Shown here piece by piece: positions 44,235 through 54,065 of a stretch of 64,000 bases of DNA. The translations under genes were made by a program, and so were the position numbers. Each line of letters opens with the position of its first letter. Positions within the stretch are counted from its first letter, which is position 1. The notes below the pieces were generated by a model. That model did not search any database. It saw only the letters and a list, made by a program, of their open reading frames with translations, and was not told the origin of the DNA. Source of the stretch: CAYXVF01 sp964468125 (lineage in GTDB: Bacteria; Myxococcota; XYA12-FULL-58-9; CAYXVF01). Location of the stretch: contig CAYXVF010000007.1 of assembly GCA_964468125.1 (NCBI GenBank), positions 31,628 to 95,627 on the forward strand. Reading direction: 5' to 3'.

Positions 44235-45908
44235 TCAATCCGTGACCGCGCCCCGGTCCGCGGAGCTGACGAGGGCCGCGTACTTGGCGAGCACGCCGCG
44301 CGTGTACTTCGGCGTTGGCGGGTTCCATTGGGCCCGGCGCTGCTCCAGCTCTGCGTCGTCGAGCTCGACACTCAAAGACCGGCTGTCCGCGTCGAGGGTG
44401 ATCGTGTCACCGTCGCGCACGAGGCCGATCGGCCCGCCGACCGCCGCCTCCGGCACCACGTGCCCCACCACCATGCCGTAGGTGCCGCCGGAGAAGCGGC
44501 CGTCGGTGATGAGCGCCACGTCGTCGCCGAGTCCCGCGCCGATGATAGCAGAAGTGGGCGCGAGCATTTCGCGCATGCCGGGCCCCCCCTTCGGCCCCTC
44601 GCCACGGATCACGACCACGTCGCCCTTGACGATCTTTCCGGTGAGGATCGCCTGGAGCGCCGCCTCCTCGCCCTCGAAGACCTTGGCCGGCCCGGTGTGT
44701 CTGCGTTTCTTCACTCCGCTGAGCTTCGCGACACTTCCGCTCGGTGCGAGGTTGCCGCGCAGGACCGCGAGGTGCCCCTCGGGATAGAGGGGAGCATCGA
44801 ACGGTCGGATCACCTCCTGGTCCGCGGGCGGCTCGCTCGGAATGCCCTCGAGGGTCTCGGCGACGGTCTTGCCGCTGATGGTCGGTCGCGTGCCGTCGAT
44901 CAGGCCGCGTTCGAGGAGCATCTTCATCACCTGGGGCACGCCGCCGGCGCGGTGAAAATCCGTGGTGACGAAACGACCGGAGGGCTTGAGGTCCACAAAG
45001 ACCGGCACCTTTTTTCCGACCGCCTCGAAATCGTCGAGGGTGAGCTCGACGCCCGCCGCGTGGGCGATCGCCGGCAGGTGGAGCGAAGCGTTGGTGGAGC
45101 CCCCCACCGCCATGATCACCGCGATCGCATCGAGAAAGCTCTGTTTGGTCAGAAACTGGCGGGCGTTGCGGCCGGCGCGGATCGCCTCCACCAGGACGCG
45201 AGCGGACTCCGCCGCGCTCTCCGCTTTCTCCGCGTCCACCGCAGCCATCGTGCTCGATCCGGGGAGTGAGAGCCCCATCGCCTCGATCGCCGAGGACATG
45301 GTGTTGGCGGTGAACATTCCGCCGCAGGAGCCGGCCCCCGGACAGGCATTGCGCTCGACCGCGAGCAACTGAGCGTCATCGATGGCGCCAGCGGCGTGTT
45401 TGCCCACCGCCTCGAACGCGCTCACCACGGTCAAGTCTTCCCCGTCGAGGTGTCCCGGCTTGATCGTTCCGCCGTAGACGAAGATCGCCGGAATATCGAG
45501 GCGACCGATCGCGATCATCGCGCCGGGCATGTTCTTGTCGCAGCCGCCGATGGCGAGCACCCCGTCCATGCTCTGACCATTGCACACGGTTTCGATCGAG
45601 TCGGCGATCACCTCGCGCGACACGAGCGAGTACTTCATGCCCTCGGTCCCCATCGAGATCCCGTCGGAGATGGTGATCGTGCCAAAGAGCTGCCCCTTCG
45701 CCCCAGCCTCGGCGAGGGCGGTGTCGGCGCGTTCGGCGAGCGCGCCGATCCCAATGTTACAGGGCGTGATCGTCGAGTGGGCGTTGGCAATGCCGACGAT
45801 GGGCTTCTGAAAATCGTCGTCGTTGAAGCCTACTGCCCGGAGCATGGCGCGGTTGGGGGCCCGGGCGGGTCCTGCGGTCACGGTCTTGCTGCGTCGGTTG
45901 TCGGTCAT
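44235..45908 (-). CDS. ilvD: Dihydroxy-acid dehydratase
   Basis: The 557-residue protein matches Ilv[20 protein letters not shown], the iron-sulfur cysteines in [13 protein letters not shown] and [16 protein letters not shown], and [18 protein letters not shown]. It dehydrates 2,3-dihydroxy-isovalerate and -methylvalerate in valine and isoleucine synthesis. It stands about 4.7 kb away from, and opposite to, the main ilv-leu operon. Full length, no defects seen. Confidence 0.95.
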   Translation of the reverse strand: MTDNRRSKTVTAGPARAPNRAMLRAVGFNDDDFQKPIVGIANAHSTITPCNIGIGALAERADTALAEAGAKGQLFGTITISDGISMGTEGMKYSLVSREVIADSIETVCNGQSMDGVLAIGGCDKNMPGAMIAIGRLDIPAIFVYGGTIKPGHLDGEDLTVVSAFEAVGKHAAGAIDDAQLLAVERNACPGAGSCGGMFTANTMSSAIEAMGLSLPGSSTMAAVDAEKAESAAESARVLVEAIRAGRNARQFLTKQSFLDAIAVIMAVGGSTNASLHLPAIAHAAGVELTLDDFEAVGKKVPVFVDLKPSGRFVTTDFHRAGGVPQVMKMLLERGLIDGTRPTISGKTVAETLEGIPSEPPADQEVIRPFDAPLYPEGHLAVLRGNLAPSGSVAKLSGVKKRRHTGPAKVFEGEEAALQAILTGKIVKGDVVVIRGEGPKGGPGMREMLAPTSAIIGAGLGDDVALITDGRFSGGTYGMVVGHVVPEAAVGGPIGLVRDGDTITLDADSRSLSVELDDAELEQRRAQWNPPTPKYTRGVLAKYAALVSSADRGAVTD

Positions 45909-45953
45909 GGTTTCGTCCTAACCGCTGTCGGAAGAGAGGTGAACCTTTTTGCG

Positions 45954-47695
45954 CTACGGCAAACGATAGCGCACCCGCACCTCGATGTAGTCGGTCTCGA
46001 GGTTGGCCATGCTCGGGAAGCGGTTGGTGCCCGCGGGTTGCACCGCGACGTAGAGGGTCTGACGTTCTCCGGTGATGAGCTCCGATGGCATTCGATCGCG
46101 AAGGTCCAGGCGCGCGACGAGCTGAGTCACCCCTTCCGTGAGGCGGACGAAGCGGGCGCCTTCCCACAGCTCGGGGGTCGCGTCGTTTCCCCGAGGTCGA
46201 GCAGGTCGCTGTCGAGCAACGCGACATCGAGCGCTCCGCCTGAGACGAAAAAGACGCCTACCTCTTCCGTGGGCGCCATCGTGTGACCGGAGCGGGCGAA
46301 CTCGAAATCGCCGCGCGGCTTCGCGACCGTCCAAATCTCGAAGCGCGGCGGGCTCTCCGACCGGGACCGCGACGCCGCTGATCACCTCGATGGGGGGACA
46401 TCACATCCCGAGATGCAAGTGCTGCCGACCGGCACGGAGCCGAGAGCCGCATCGAACGCGAAGAGGTCGGTCGGTTCGTCGGTCACCTCGTCGAGGGTGT
46501 AGAACGAACCGGCCAGACCAGCATTCGGGCCGAGGGTTGCGCCAAACCCACCGTGCGTGCCTCGGGGTGGAGCACAGGCGTTACAGCAGGGTCCAGCGCG
46601 ATCCCGGAACTGAGGACGGATCAAACGAGTAGGCATCAATGCTCGACCCGCCGCCCACGGTGATGAGACGGCCGGTCGGATCAGGACCGAAGGGTGTAGA
46701 GTTGAGGTCGGGATGGGGGTCGCGTCCGAGCAAGGTCCAGGCGCGGTCCGCAAAGAACCAGGTCGCGCTTGCCCCTCCCTCGAGGAGATAGGTTTGGCCC
46801 GTGTTCGGGTCAAACTCGGCGCTCGAATCGACGTGAGCGCCCGGCTCGGAAGCGAACTCGTCGAAAGGCTCGGACTCCCGGGTGCAATTCGCGACGCATC
46901 GCCAATGGTCGCCTTGCCACTCAAAGATGCCCGTGACGTCGCCGATCTCCGCGCGCCGACCCCCGAAGAGAAGAAGGCCTTCGGGTGTGGTCGCCACTGA
47001 ACGCGTCGACCCACGTCTCGTTCTCCGAATCGAGAGAGTGGAGAGTGAGTCCTTCCAGGGTCGAGCCCACGGCACAAAGGGCTCGGAGCGACTCGTGAAA
47101 AGCAATGCCGTCGGTCCCCGGGTCACCCTCGGCGTCGACAAAGACCCAGGTCTCGTCACGCAAATACCAGTAGTCGCCGTCCAGAACTGGAGCGGTTACG
47201 AGCGTCGCCCGGTTCAGGTCAAAGGCGCTCAAGAAGCCATCGGGGATTGGATCACCGAAATCGTCGCTCACTTCCACCCGTTCCCTGCGTCGTCGTTGGG
47301 GCCGGGTGCAGCGAGCAGACCTGTGACGGGTTCACCGCGACGGGCTGCGCCTACGTCACGCCGGGTTGCCTTCAAACGGCGGCTCGATGTGTCGACGACC
47401 GATGCGCCGCGGTGCCCGTGGAGTAGCACTCGAGCTTTCTGGCTCCGGTCGGACAGCTCCATCCGCATTGGAGAAAAACACCATCGTGCCGACCGGTAGT
47501 GCGTTGAAACGTACGTACCAAAAGAGCGGGCATCCCGGGCGCCGAAGCACGCAACTCGCTGCCCCGAACACCGAAGATGAACGGGAGTCGGTCCCTCGGC
47601 TCATCTCCCAAAGCCTCATCGCTCGCCACGTCGGCGGGTGTTTCAAACCGAATCTTCACGCCGCGTGAACCACGCGGGGAGTCATGAATTGCCAT
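45954..47695 (-). pseudogene. Heavily frameshifted Kelch-like, Cys-containing protein gene
   Basis: Protein-like stretches are scattered over all three minus-strand frames: VKIRFETPADVASDEALG, then LFWYVRFNALPVGTMVFFSN, then YWYLRDETWVFVDAEGDP, then TPEGLLLFGGRRAEIGDV and GRLITVGGGSSIDAYSF (Kelch-type blades), then CNACAPPRGTHGGFGATL, then PRFEIWTVAKPRGDFEFA, and finally LWEGARFVRLTEGVTQLV to a stop at 45954. At least five frame changes are needed to join them (near 47525, 46993, 46590, 46380, 46345, 46220). The product would be a propeller protein of roughly 550 residues. The 5' end meets the start of the divergent 859-residue gene (CATG at 47693-47696), so the N-terminus may be lost. Confidence 0.68.
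47247..47426 (+). pseudogene. Possible fragment of a Cys-rich lipoprotein gene
   Basis: On the plus strand, inside the degraded minus-strand gene, a frame encodes VVVGAGCSEQTCDGFTATG and CAYVTPGCLQTAARCVDDRC before TAG at 47424-47426. The regular cysteine spacing resembles the C-terminal parts of myxococcal lipoproteins, whereas the minus-strand frames here are Arg-rich and unconvincing. There is no proper start. It may be inserted debris or chance. Confidence 0.3.
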
Positions 47696-50273
47696 GGTCG
47701 CGATCGCCACGCGGGCCACCGTCCGCCTATCCCCCCAGTCCGCCGCGCAACCCGTCTCGCCGGTCGCCGGGACGGTGCGGCTCGCCTCCGCCTCGGCGGT
47801 CTTGCCCGAGCACGCATCGCTGCGGATCTGCGACGCCGGGTCCGCCTCCTCGCTCCTCGAGCTCGAAGACGTGCAGGCCCCCTGCCGCACGCATGTCCCG
47901 AGCCTGACCCGCTACGGCCGAAACGGCGCGATCCTGCGCGAAACGGTCACCCTCGCCGCGGATTCGGGAGTGAGCTGGGCGGATGAGGCGGAAGAGGTCG
48001 GCGTCGAGCTGCGCGTCGCGCGCCCGGGGATCGCCCGCTTGAAGATGACCCGCGCGAATGGCTCCGCGTTGCTCTGGGAGCCGGGCGACGGACCCTCAGC
48101 GGCAGCGCTTGCGGTCCTCGATCGCCTCGGCGAGGTCTACGGTGAAAACGACACCTTGAATGCGCTGCGCGCCGCGGCTCGGCGCCTCGAGCCCGGGGAG
48201 ATCCGCTGGATCGAGCGCGACGGCACTCCGGTCGCCCTCCTCGAAGACGAAGGCCTTCTCGTTGAAGCGTCCATCTCGCAGTATGATGAGGGGCTCACCC
48301 TCGAAGTACCGCTCTACCGCAACGAGGAGAGCACCTACCAAGACCTGAACGGCGACGGGCGGATCGGAGGGCAGCTCGGCGGCGACGACCCCACCGCGCG
48401 AATGCTGGTGAGCGAGCGCATTCGCACACGCGTGCTCGCCCAACAGCAGCTCCCGGAGGTGGAAGAGCTGCTGGCTCGACTGCAAGACTTTCCCGACACC
48501 TTTGGCTTCTACAGCCACGCGATACGCGTGCCCTTCGAGGCGAACGTCGTGCTCGAAGACGGCCAGCCCCGCATCGTGGCCGCGGGCGAGGCAACGCTCC
48601 CGATCGTCGCCATTCAGTATTCGCGTTACGGCAACGATGACGCACGGCTCGTGACCCCCACCGGCCAGAGCTTGCGGCTTCCGCTCTTCGACCACGCGAT
48701 CGCCGGCGTCACCCGGGAGGTGCTGGCAGGCCTCGACCCGAACCAGCACTGGTTCGCGAACGATTGGCAGCGCGAGCTCGATGCGCTCGCACGCACGCCG
48801 ACGGAGCCGGAGCTCGACTACTATCGCGCCACCCTTCCCCTCGACGGCGCCGCTCTCGCCGAGCGTCTCCCCGGCATCGCGAGCGACGCCCTGCGCGATG
48901 CCACCTGGCTGAGGCTGCGAGACGACGGCAGCGCATGGTCCGTCGGTGGACCGCCGGGGTTCACCTACGCGCTCTCCAACGAAGAGGTCGCGGCCCTGAT
49001 CGAGGAGCTGGAGGATACATTATTGGACGTCTTGCCCGCCCATTGGGCCATTCGTCGACGACTCGAGCTCGCGGAGGTGGTGCCTACACTGCGGCGGGCC
49101 TACGAGACGGGAGAGCCGGTCCTCGAGGGCTCGCGCATCTTCGTCGGCACCGCGGGCGACGGCTGGGGCGCGCGCTCGGTGGTCGCCTACGACCTGGAGG
49201 AGGGGACACGGACCACCTATCGATTCTGGACCGACGACCCTTTCTCCCAGGCGCTTCCGCAGGTCGACGTGTATGCGGAGACCCCGCCGAAGGTCGAGCT
49301 CGCCTACGCGATGCGCACCCACTTGGACGCGCTCGTCGACCGCGACGGCAACGCGACCGAGCTCGACGCCGGGCTCTGGGCGAGCTTCGTCGACGGCCTA
49401 CCGGAGCTCGCGGCGACCGAGCCCGAAGACCCGGTGGCGGCGACCACCTGGCGCGCCTTCAACTACGACCAGGCTGCCTTCGAGGAGATGAGCGAGCTCC
49501 TCTCCGTCCGCCACGGCTCGCGCCCGCGACGCTGGCTCGGCTACATGAACGACTCGCGCGAGCGTCCGGTGATGGAGGCGGTGGTCGGGGCCGCGGAGCA
49601 ATTCGACGATCTCGATCCGAGCTTTCTCTACGTAGTCGCGATCGGCGAGGGGATGAATCGCCTGATCGACCGGAACTACAACGGCGAAAACGGTGCGTTC
49701 GAGGTCGACTACATCAGCGGCTTCAACTCCCTCGGCACCGATGTCTTCGGCATGGACGTGGATCTGCTGCGCGCACGGGGCTTGTTGCCCGAGCCCTTCG
49801 AGGAAGGCGTGCACTACACGCTTTCGCACCACACCAACGAGAAGGGCGAAGACGTGGTCGCGGCAAACTTTCACTCGGTTCCGGACGGGCCCACCGCCCT
49901 GCAAAACGGGCTGAGCGCCTTGTCGGCGATGCTGATCAACACGGAGCGTGGCCTGTTGCGCTACGCCCGAAACCGGGGCCACGACGTGGAGAGCTGGACC
50001 GACTCGGAGCGCCACTACGTGTCTTACGTGGGCTACAACGCGGGCTACGGCACCGCGCGGGACTACATCGACTCGCTCGCTCCCGGTGAGTCGCCCCTGC
50101 GTCCCTGGGTGGGCGACGATCAGGGTGGCTCGTCCATGCGCGTGCACTACAACACGGCCTTGCGGATCTCGACCTGGGAGATGCTGAAGTCTCTCGGCGT
50201 CTGGGACCGGGTGGAAGAGAGCCGCTTCGACGTTCGCGAGCTGTACGAAGCGGATCAGGAGAATCCCGCGTAG
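47694..50273 (+). CDS. 859-residue protein of unknown function
   Basis: A long intact frame without a signal peptide. An EF-hand/dockerin-like loop (DLNGDGRIGG, about residue 218) is visible, as are several DxDGN-type acidic turns. The last third has LYVVAIGEGMNRLIDRNYNG with Glu652, VDYISGFNSLGTDVFGMD and YVSYVGYNAGYGTARDYID, which together recall lysozyme-like muramidase folds (catalytic Glu, then Ser/Gly-rich turns), but this is weak. No membrane segments are seen. A start with GGGGAG 11 bases upstream is used. It could be a secreted effector or cytoplasmic enzyme; I do not recognise it. Confidence 0.7.
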   Translation: MVAIATRATVRLSPQSAAQPVSPVAGTVRLASASAVLPEHASLRICDAGSASSLLELEDVQAPCRTHVPSLTRYGRNGAILRETVTLAADSGVSWADEAEEVGVELRVARPGIARLKMTRANGSALLWEPGDGPSAAALAVLDRLGEVYGENDTLNALRAAARRLEPGEIRWIERDGTPVALLEDEGLLVEASISQYDEGLTLEVPLYRNEESTYQDLNGDGRIGGQLGGDDPTARMLVSERIRTRVLAQQQLPEVEELLARLQDFPDTFGFYSHAIRVPFEANVVLEDGQPRIVAAGEATLPIVAIQYSRYGNDDARLVTPTGQSLRLPLFDHAIAGVTREVLAGLDPNQHWFANDWQRELDALARTPTEPELDYYRATLPLDGAALAERLPGIASDALRDATWLRLRDDGSAWSVGGPPGFTYALSNEEVAALIEELEDTLLDVLPAHWAIRRRLELAEVVPTLRRAYETGEPVLEGSRIFVGTAGDGWGARSVVAYDLEEGTRTTYRFWTDDPFSQALPQVDVYAETPPKVELAYAMRTHLDALVDRDGNATELDAGLWASFVDGLPELAATEPEDPVAATTWRAFNYDQAAFEEMSELLSVRHGSRPRRWLGYMNDSRERPVMEAVVGAAEQFDDLDPSFLYVVAIGEGMNRLIDRNYNGENGAFEVDYISGFNSLGTDVFGMDVDLLRARGLLPEPFEEGVHYTLSHHTNEKGEDVVAANFHSVPDGPTALQNGLSALSAMLINTERGLLRYARNRGHDVESWTDSERHYVSYVGYNAGYGTARDYIDSLAPGESPLRPWVGDDQGGSSMRVHYNTALRISTWEMLKSLGVWDRVEESRFDVRELYEADQENPA

Positions 50274-50625
50274 TCGAACCGGCCCGGGCGCGGTCGGTCT
50301 ACCCGTGCCCCACACGGCCCTTCTCACTCCGGGGCCGCCCTCGAAGACCGTCTAGGGGAGCTCCCGTCCAGCTCGCGACGGTCGGAGTCCATTCGGGGGC
50401 GGCGCAATATCTACTGCGACAACTCGCCACACCTACCTCTCAGAGCTCAACTGCGCGCAATTTTCGCCCTGATTTCAACGATCCTGGGGTCGATCGGGCC
50501 TCGAAAAAAATGAGACTTTTTGTGTTCGAGGCGCCAGGAGTCGCCGAGAACTAGAAAGCGCGAACTCGAAACCGTGATGCGCTCATGGGAGGGCTCATCA
50601 CGTGGGGAGAGCGAGGAGACATTTA
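50274..50625. other. Leader/promoter region of the ilv-leu operon
   Basis: These 352 bases hold no gene. A GGGGAGCTCCCG palindrome and, at 50498-50532, a long hairpin (listed separately) are visible. No branched-chain-rich leader peptide and no T-box motif (AGGGTGG-type) was found, so classical attenuation is not supported by eye. Confidence 0.55.
50498..50532 (+). promoter_or_regulatory. Long hairpin in the ilvB leader
   Basis: GCCTCGAA (50498-50505) pairs with TTCGAGGC (50525-50532); inside, AAAAA (50506-50510) can pair with TTTTT (50517-50521) around the loop TGAGAC. The right arm ends 93 bases before the ilvB start. It could be an RNA element or a dimeric regulator site; no T-run follows, so an intrinsic terminator is unlikely. 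Confidence 0.4.
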
Positions 50626-52383
50626 GTGGCACGAATCGAGCCCTCTGAGATACCCACGCAGCAACGAGCTACGCGTACCGGCGCGCAGATCATTTGGGAG
50701 GCCTTGGTCGCCGAAGGTGTCGACACAGTATTCGGATACCCCGGCGGCGCGATTCTTCCCGCGTATGACGCCCTCCTCGACTACCCGATCCACCACGTTC
50801 TCACTCGCCACGAACAGGGTGCGGCGCACATGGCGGACGGCTACGCGCGCGCGACCGGCAAAGTGGGCGTGGCCATCGCTACGAGCGGCCCCGGCGCCAC
50901 GAACCTGGTGACCGGGATCGCGACCGCGATGCTCGACTCGATCCCGACCGTCTTCATCACCGGTCAGGTACCGAGCTACATGCTCGGCAAGGATGCGTTT
51001 CAGGAGATCGATGTCGTCGGCATCACACAGCCGATCACCAAGCACAATTTCCTCGTAACCCGCGCCGAAGACATCGCCCCTGCGATCAAAGAGGCGTTCT
51101 ATATCGCGAAGAGCGGTCGTCCGGGTCCGGTCCTGGTGGACATCACCAAAGACGCACAGCAGGCATCGATCGAATTCGAGCTCGACGACCGGCCGATCAC
51201 GCTCCCCGGCTACCGGCCGAACCTGTCACCGATCAATCGCGAGTACGACGCGGCGATCGACCTGATCAAGAACGCCGAGCGCCCGCTGATCCTCTGCGGC
51301 CACGGTGTGATGCAGTCGGGCGCGATGCGCGAAGTGCAAGCGTACGTGGAGAAGACCCAAACCCCGGTGGCGATGACCCTGCTCGGTATCGGCGGTTTCC
51401 CAGATACCCACCCGATGAACCTGGGCATGATGGGTATGCACGGGGAGGCGTGGGTGAATGCGGCAATCATGCAGGCGGACCTGCTCCTCGCGTTTGGCAT
51501 GCGCTTCGACGATCGGGTCACCGGCAACGTCGCGACCTACGCGCCAAACGCCAAAAAGATCCACATCGAGATCGACTCGGCGGAGATCAATAAGAACGTC
51601 CAGGTCGACGTGCCCCTAGTGGGTGATCTCGGTGAGATCCTGCGGGTCCTGCTCCCGCGCGTTCCGAAGATGCGCCACCAACCGTGGCTCGAGCACATCA
51701 TGGAGCTCAAGGGCGACTCCGCCGTGCGCGACATTCAAAAACTCCCCGACGACGGTCACCTCTGGGCCGCACACGTGATCAACGACATCTGGAATCTCAC
51801 CGACGAAGAGACGATCGTCGTGAGCGACGTGGGTCAGCACCAGATGTGGGAAGCGCAGTACTTCAAGCACGACCGGCCTCGTACCCTCCTCACCTCGGGA
51901 GGTCTCGGCACGATGGGCTTCGCCCTGCCGGCGGCGATGGGGGCTTCCGCCGGAACCAAGAAAGAAGTCTGGGTCGTGGCGGGCGACGGAGGATTCCAAA
52001 TGACCGCCGCCGAGCTCGCCTGCTGCAAGCAGGAGGGCATCAAGGTGAACATTGCGGTGATCAACAACGGTTTTCTCGGCATGGTCCGTCAGTGGCAGGA
52101 GTTCTTCTACGATCGCCGCTACTCCTCGACACCAATTGGCGCACCGGACTTCGCGAAGCTCGCGGAAGCGCATGGGCTGAAAGGCATCACGGTAAAGACC
52201 CGCGCAGAAGTGGAGAAGGCGGTCCAGGAAGCGCGCGCCTCAAAGGAGACCGTGGTGATCGATTTCCAGGTCGAGCAGGAAGACTCGGTCTATCCGATGG
52301 TCCCGGCCGGTGCGGACCTCGACAAGATGATCCGACGCCCGGAGCGCTCGGCGATCGTCGAAACCAGTGAGGACGAGCTCTAG
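50626..52383 (+). CDS. ilvB: Acetolactate synthase large subunit
   Basis: The 585-residue ThDP enzyme shows GYPGGAILPAYDALL, the catalytic Glu region RHEQGAAHMADGYARATG, ATSGPGATNLVTGIATAM and the ThDP-Mg motif GDGGFQMTAAELACCKQ. It condenses two pyruvates, or pyruvate and 2-oxobutyrate, as the first shared step to valine and isoleucine. The GTG at 50626 is used because AGGAG lies 7 bases upstream; an upstream GTG at 50602 lacks a site. First gene of the eight-gene operon. Confidence 0.95.
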   Translation: MARIEPSEIPTQQRATRTGAQIIWEALVAEGVDTVFGYPGGAILPAYDALLDYPIHHVLTRHEQGAAHMADGYARATGKVGVAIATSGPGATNLVTGIATAMLDSIPTVFITGQVPSYMLGKDAFQEIDVVGITQPITKHNFLVTRAEDIAPAIKEAFYIAKSGRPGPVLVDITKDAQQASIEFELDDRPITLPGYRPNLSPINREYDAAIDLIKNAERPLILCGHGVMQSGAMREVQAYVEKTQTPVAMTLLGIGGFPDTHPMNLGMMGMHGEAWVNAAIMQADLLLAFGMRFDDRVTGNVATYAPNAKKIHIEIDSAEINKNVQVDVPLVGDLGEILRVLLPRVPKMRHQPWLEHIMELKGDSAVRDIQKLPDDGHLWAAHVINDIWNLTDEETIVVSDVGQHQMWEAQYFKHDRPRTLLTSGGLGTMGFALPAAMGASAGTKKEVWVVAGDGGFQMTAAELACCKQEGIKVNIAVINNGFLGMVRQWQEFFYDRRYSSTPIGAPDFAKLAEAHGLKGITVKTRAEVEKAVQEARASKETVVIDFQVEQEDSVYPMVPAGADLDKMIRRPERSAIVETSEDEL

Positions 52384-52386
52384 ACC

Positions 52387-52998
52387 ATGGACGTCATGGA
52401 CGACGAATCGACGCAGGCGAAAGCGACCGGAACGCCGGCGGTCCCCACCAAGAAAGCGGCGGTCGAAACCGAGCACAGCATCCATGTGTTCAGCTGCCTC
52501 GCCGAAGACCTGCCCGGTGTGCTCGCGCGCATCACCGGACTGTTCAGTCGACGCAACTACAACATCATCTCCCTCACTGCGGGACGGACTGAAACCGAGG
52601 GCATCTCACGCCTGACCATCGTGATGGACTCGACAAATACGTCCGCGCGCGAGGTCGAGGCGAACCTCTACAAGCTCGTCAACGTGCTGCAAGTCGCGGA
52701 TGTAACGAGCGAGGAGACGGTGATTCGCAACCTCGTGCTGGTGAAGATCCGCGCGGACGTAAAGACACGCCCGGACGTGCTCCAGGTCTGCCAGGTCTTC
52801 CGCGCTCGAGTGGTGGACGCGGGAGCTGAATCGATCATCGCGGAGATCACCGGCTCCGAGGCCAAGCTCAAGGGGTTTCTCGACGTGGTAGAGCCTTACG
52901 GCATCATCGAGATCGCTCGCGCCGGGCGTGTTGCCATGATGCGCGGCGAACGCCCCCTCGCCGCAGACCCGGACAAGCTCCTCCGGCCGAGCGCTTGA
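52387..52998 (+). CDS. ilvN: Acetolactate synthase small (regulatory) subunit
   Basis: A 203-residue protein with an ACT domain (HSIHVFSCLAEDLPGVLAR, NYNIISLTAGRTETEGI) and the small-subunit C-terminal domain (ARVVDAGAESIIAEITGSE). It gives valine feedback control and stability to IlvB. It follows ilvB after 3 bases. The first 28 residues are a non-conserved head; an internal ATG at 52396 could be the true start. Confidence 0.93.
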   Translation: MDVMDDESTQAKATGTPAVPTKKAAVETEHSIHVFSCLAEDLPGVLARITGLFSRRNYNIISLTAGRTETEGISRLTIVMDSTNTSAREVEANLYKLVNVLQVADVTSEETVIRNLVLVKIRADVKTRPDVLQVCQVFRARVVDAGAESIIAEITGSEAKLKGFLDVVEPYGIIEIARAGRVAMMRGERPLAADPDKLLRPSA

Positions 52999-53047
52999 TT
53001 CGACGAGACAGTTCAAAGGAACGCGACGTTCCAGGAGAAGACATTAA

Positions 53048-54061
53048 ATGGCAAAGATGTACTACGATTCGGACGCTGACCTCGGCCTGATCAAGAGCAA
53101 GAAGGTCGCGATCATCGGCTATGGGTCTCAGGGACACGCGCACGCTTTGAACCTGAAAGAGAGCGGGGTCGACGTCCGAGTGGGACTTCGTCCGGACTCG
53201 AAGAGCAAGGCCAAGGCGGAAGCTGCTGGATTGACCGTAGACGACGTCGGCGCCGTGTCCGAGTGGGCGGACGTGATCATGTTCCTCGCTCCGGACACCA
53301 AGCAGCCCGCGATTTACAAAGAGTCAGTCGAGCCGCACCTCACCGCCGGCAAAACCCTGATGTTCTCCCACGGGTTCAACATTCGTTATGGAACGATCGA
53401 GCCCCCGAAGGACGTCGACGTCTCGATGGTGGCGCCGAAATCTCCGGGGCACCGCGTGCGCGAGACCTATCAGGAGGGCGCAGGCACGCCTTGCCTGGTC
53501 GCGGTGGAGCAGGACGCCTCTGGCCAGGCCATGGCGCAAGCGCTCTCCTACGCGAAGGCTCTCGGGGGCACGCGCGCGGGTGTAATTGAGACGACGTTCA
53601 AGGAAGAGGCCGAGACCGATCTCTTCGGTGAGCAAGCGGTGCTCTGCGGCGGGGTGAGCGAGCTCGTCAAGGCAGGTTTTGAAACCCTCACCGAAGCCGG
53701 CTACCAGCCAGAGGTGGCGTACTTTGAGTGTCTGCACGAGCTGAAGCTCATCGTCGACCTCATGTACCGGGGCGGTCTGAACTACATGCGCTACTCCGTG
53801 TCGGACACGGCGGAGGTTGGAGACTACTGGTCTGGCCCGCGCGTGATCACCGACGCCGCGAAGGAAGGCATGAAGCAGGTCCTGAAGGAGGTACAGGACG
53901 GCACCTTTGCGAAGAATTGGATCGAAGAGAACGAAAAGGGTCGGCCCAACTTCAATGAGACCCGGCGCAAGGAGCAGGATCTCCTGCTCGAGCAAGTGGG
54001 AATCAAGCTGCGCAAGATGATGCCGTTCTTGGATGCGGTGGAGATCAAACCGGGTGACTAA
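53048..54061 (+). CDS. ilvC: Ketol-acid reductoisomerase (class I)
   Basis: The 337-residue protein has the Rossmann motif [13 protein letters not shown], followed by [14 protein letters not shown], where the Arg and two Ser fit NADPH binding, then [13 protein letters not shown] and the all-helical catalytic domain with [15 protein letters not shown] and [13 protein letters not shown]. It carries out the second step of valine and isoleucine synthesis. AGGAGAAG precedes the start; 49 bases separate it from ilvN. Confidence 0.96.
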   Translation: MAKMYYDSDADLGLIKSKKVAIIGYGSQGHAHALNLKESGVDVRVGLRPDSKSKAKAEAAGLTVDDVGAVSEWADVIMFLAPDTKQPAIYKESVEPHLTAGKTLMFSHGFNIRYGTIEPPKDVDVSMVAPKSPGHRVRETYQEGAGTPCLVAVEQDASGQAMAQALSYAKALGGTRAGVIETTFKEEAETDLFGEQAVLCGGVSELVKAGFETLTEAGYQPEVAYFECLHELKLIVDLMYRGGLNYMRYSVSDTAEVGDYWSGPRVITDAAKEGMKQVLKEVQDGTFAKNWIEENEKGRPNFNETRRKEQDLLLEQVGIKLRKMMPFLDAVEIKPGD

Positions 54062-54065
54062 ACCG

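Noticed and set aside
50274..50625. T-box or leader-peptide attenuator before ilvB
   Set aside because: No T-box consensus and no small ORF rich in Leu, Ile or Val codons was found.
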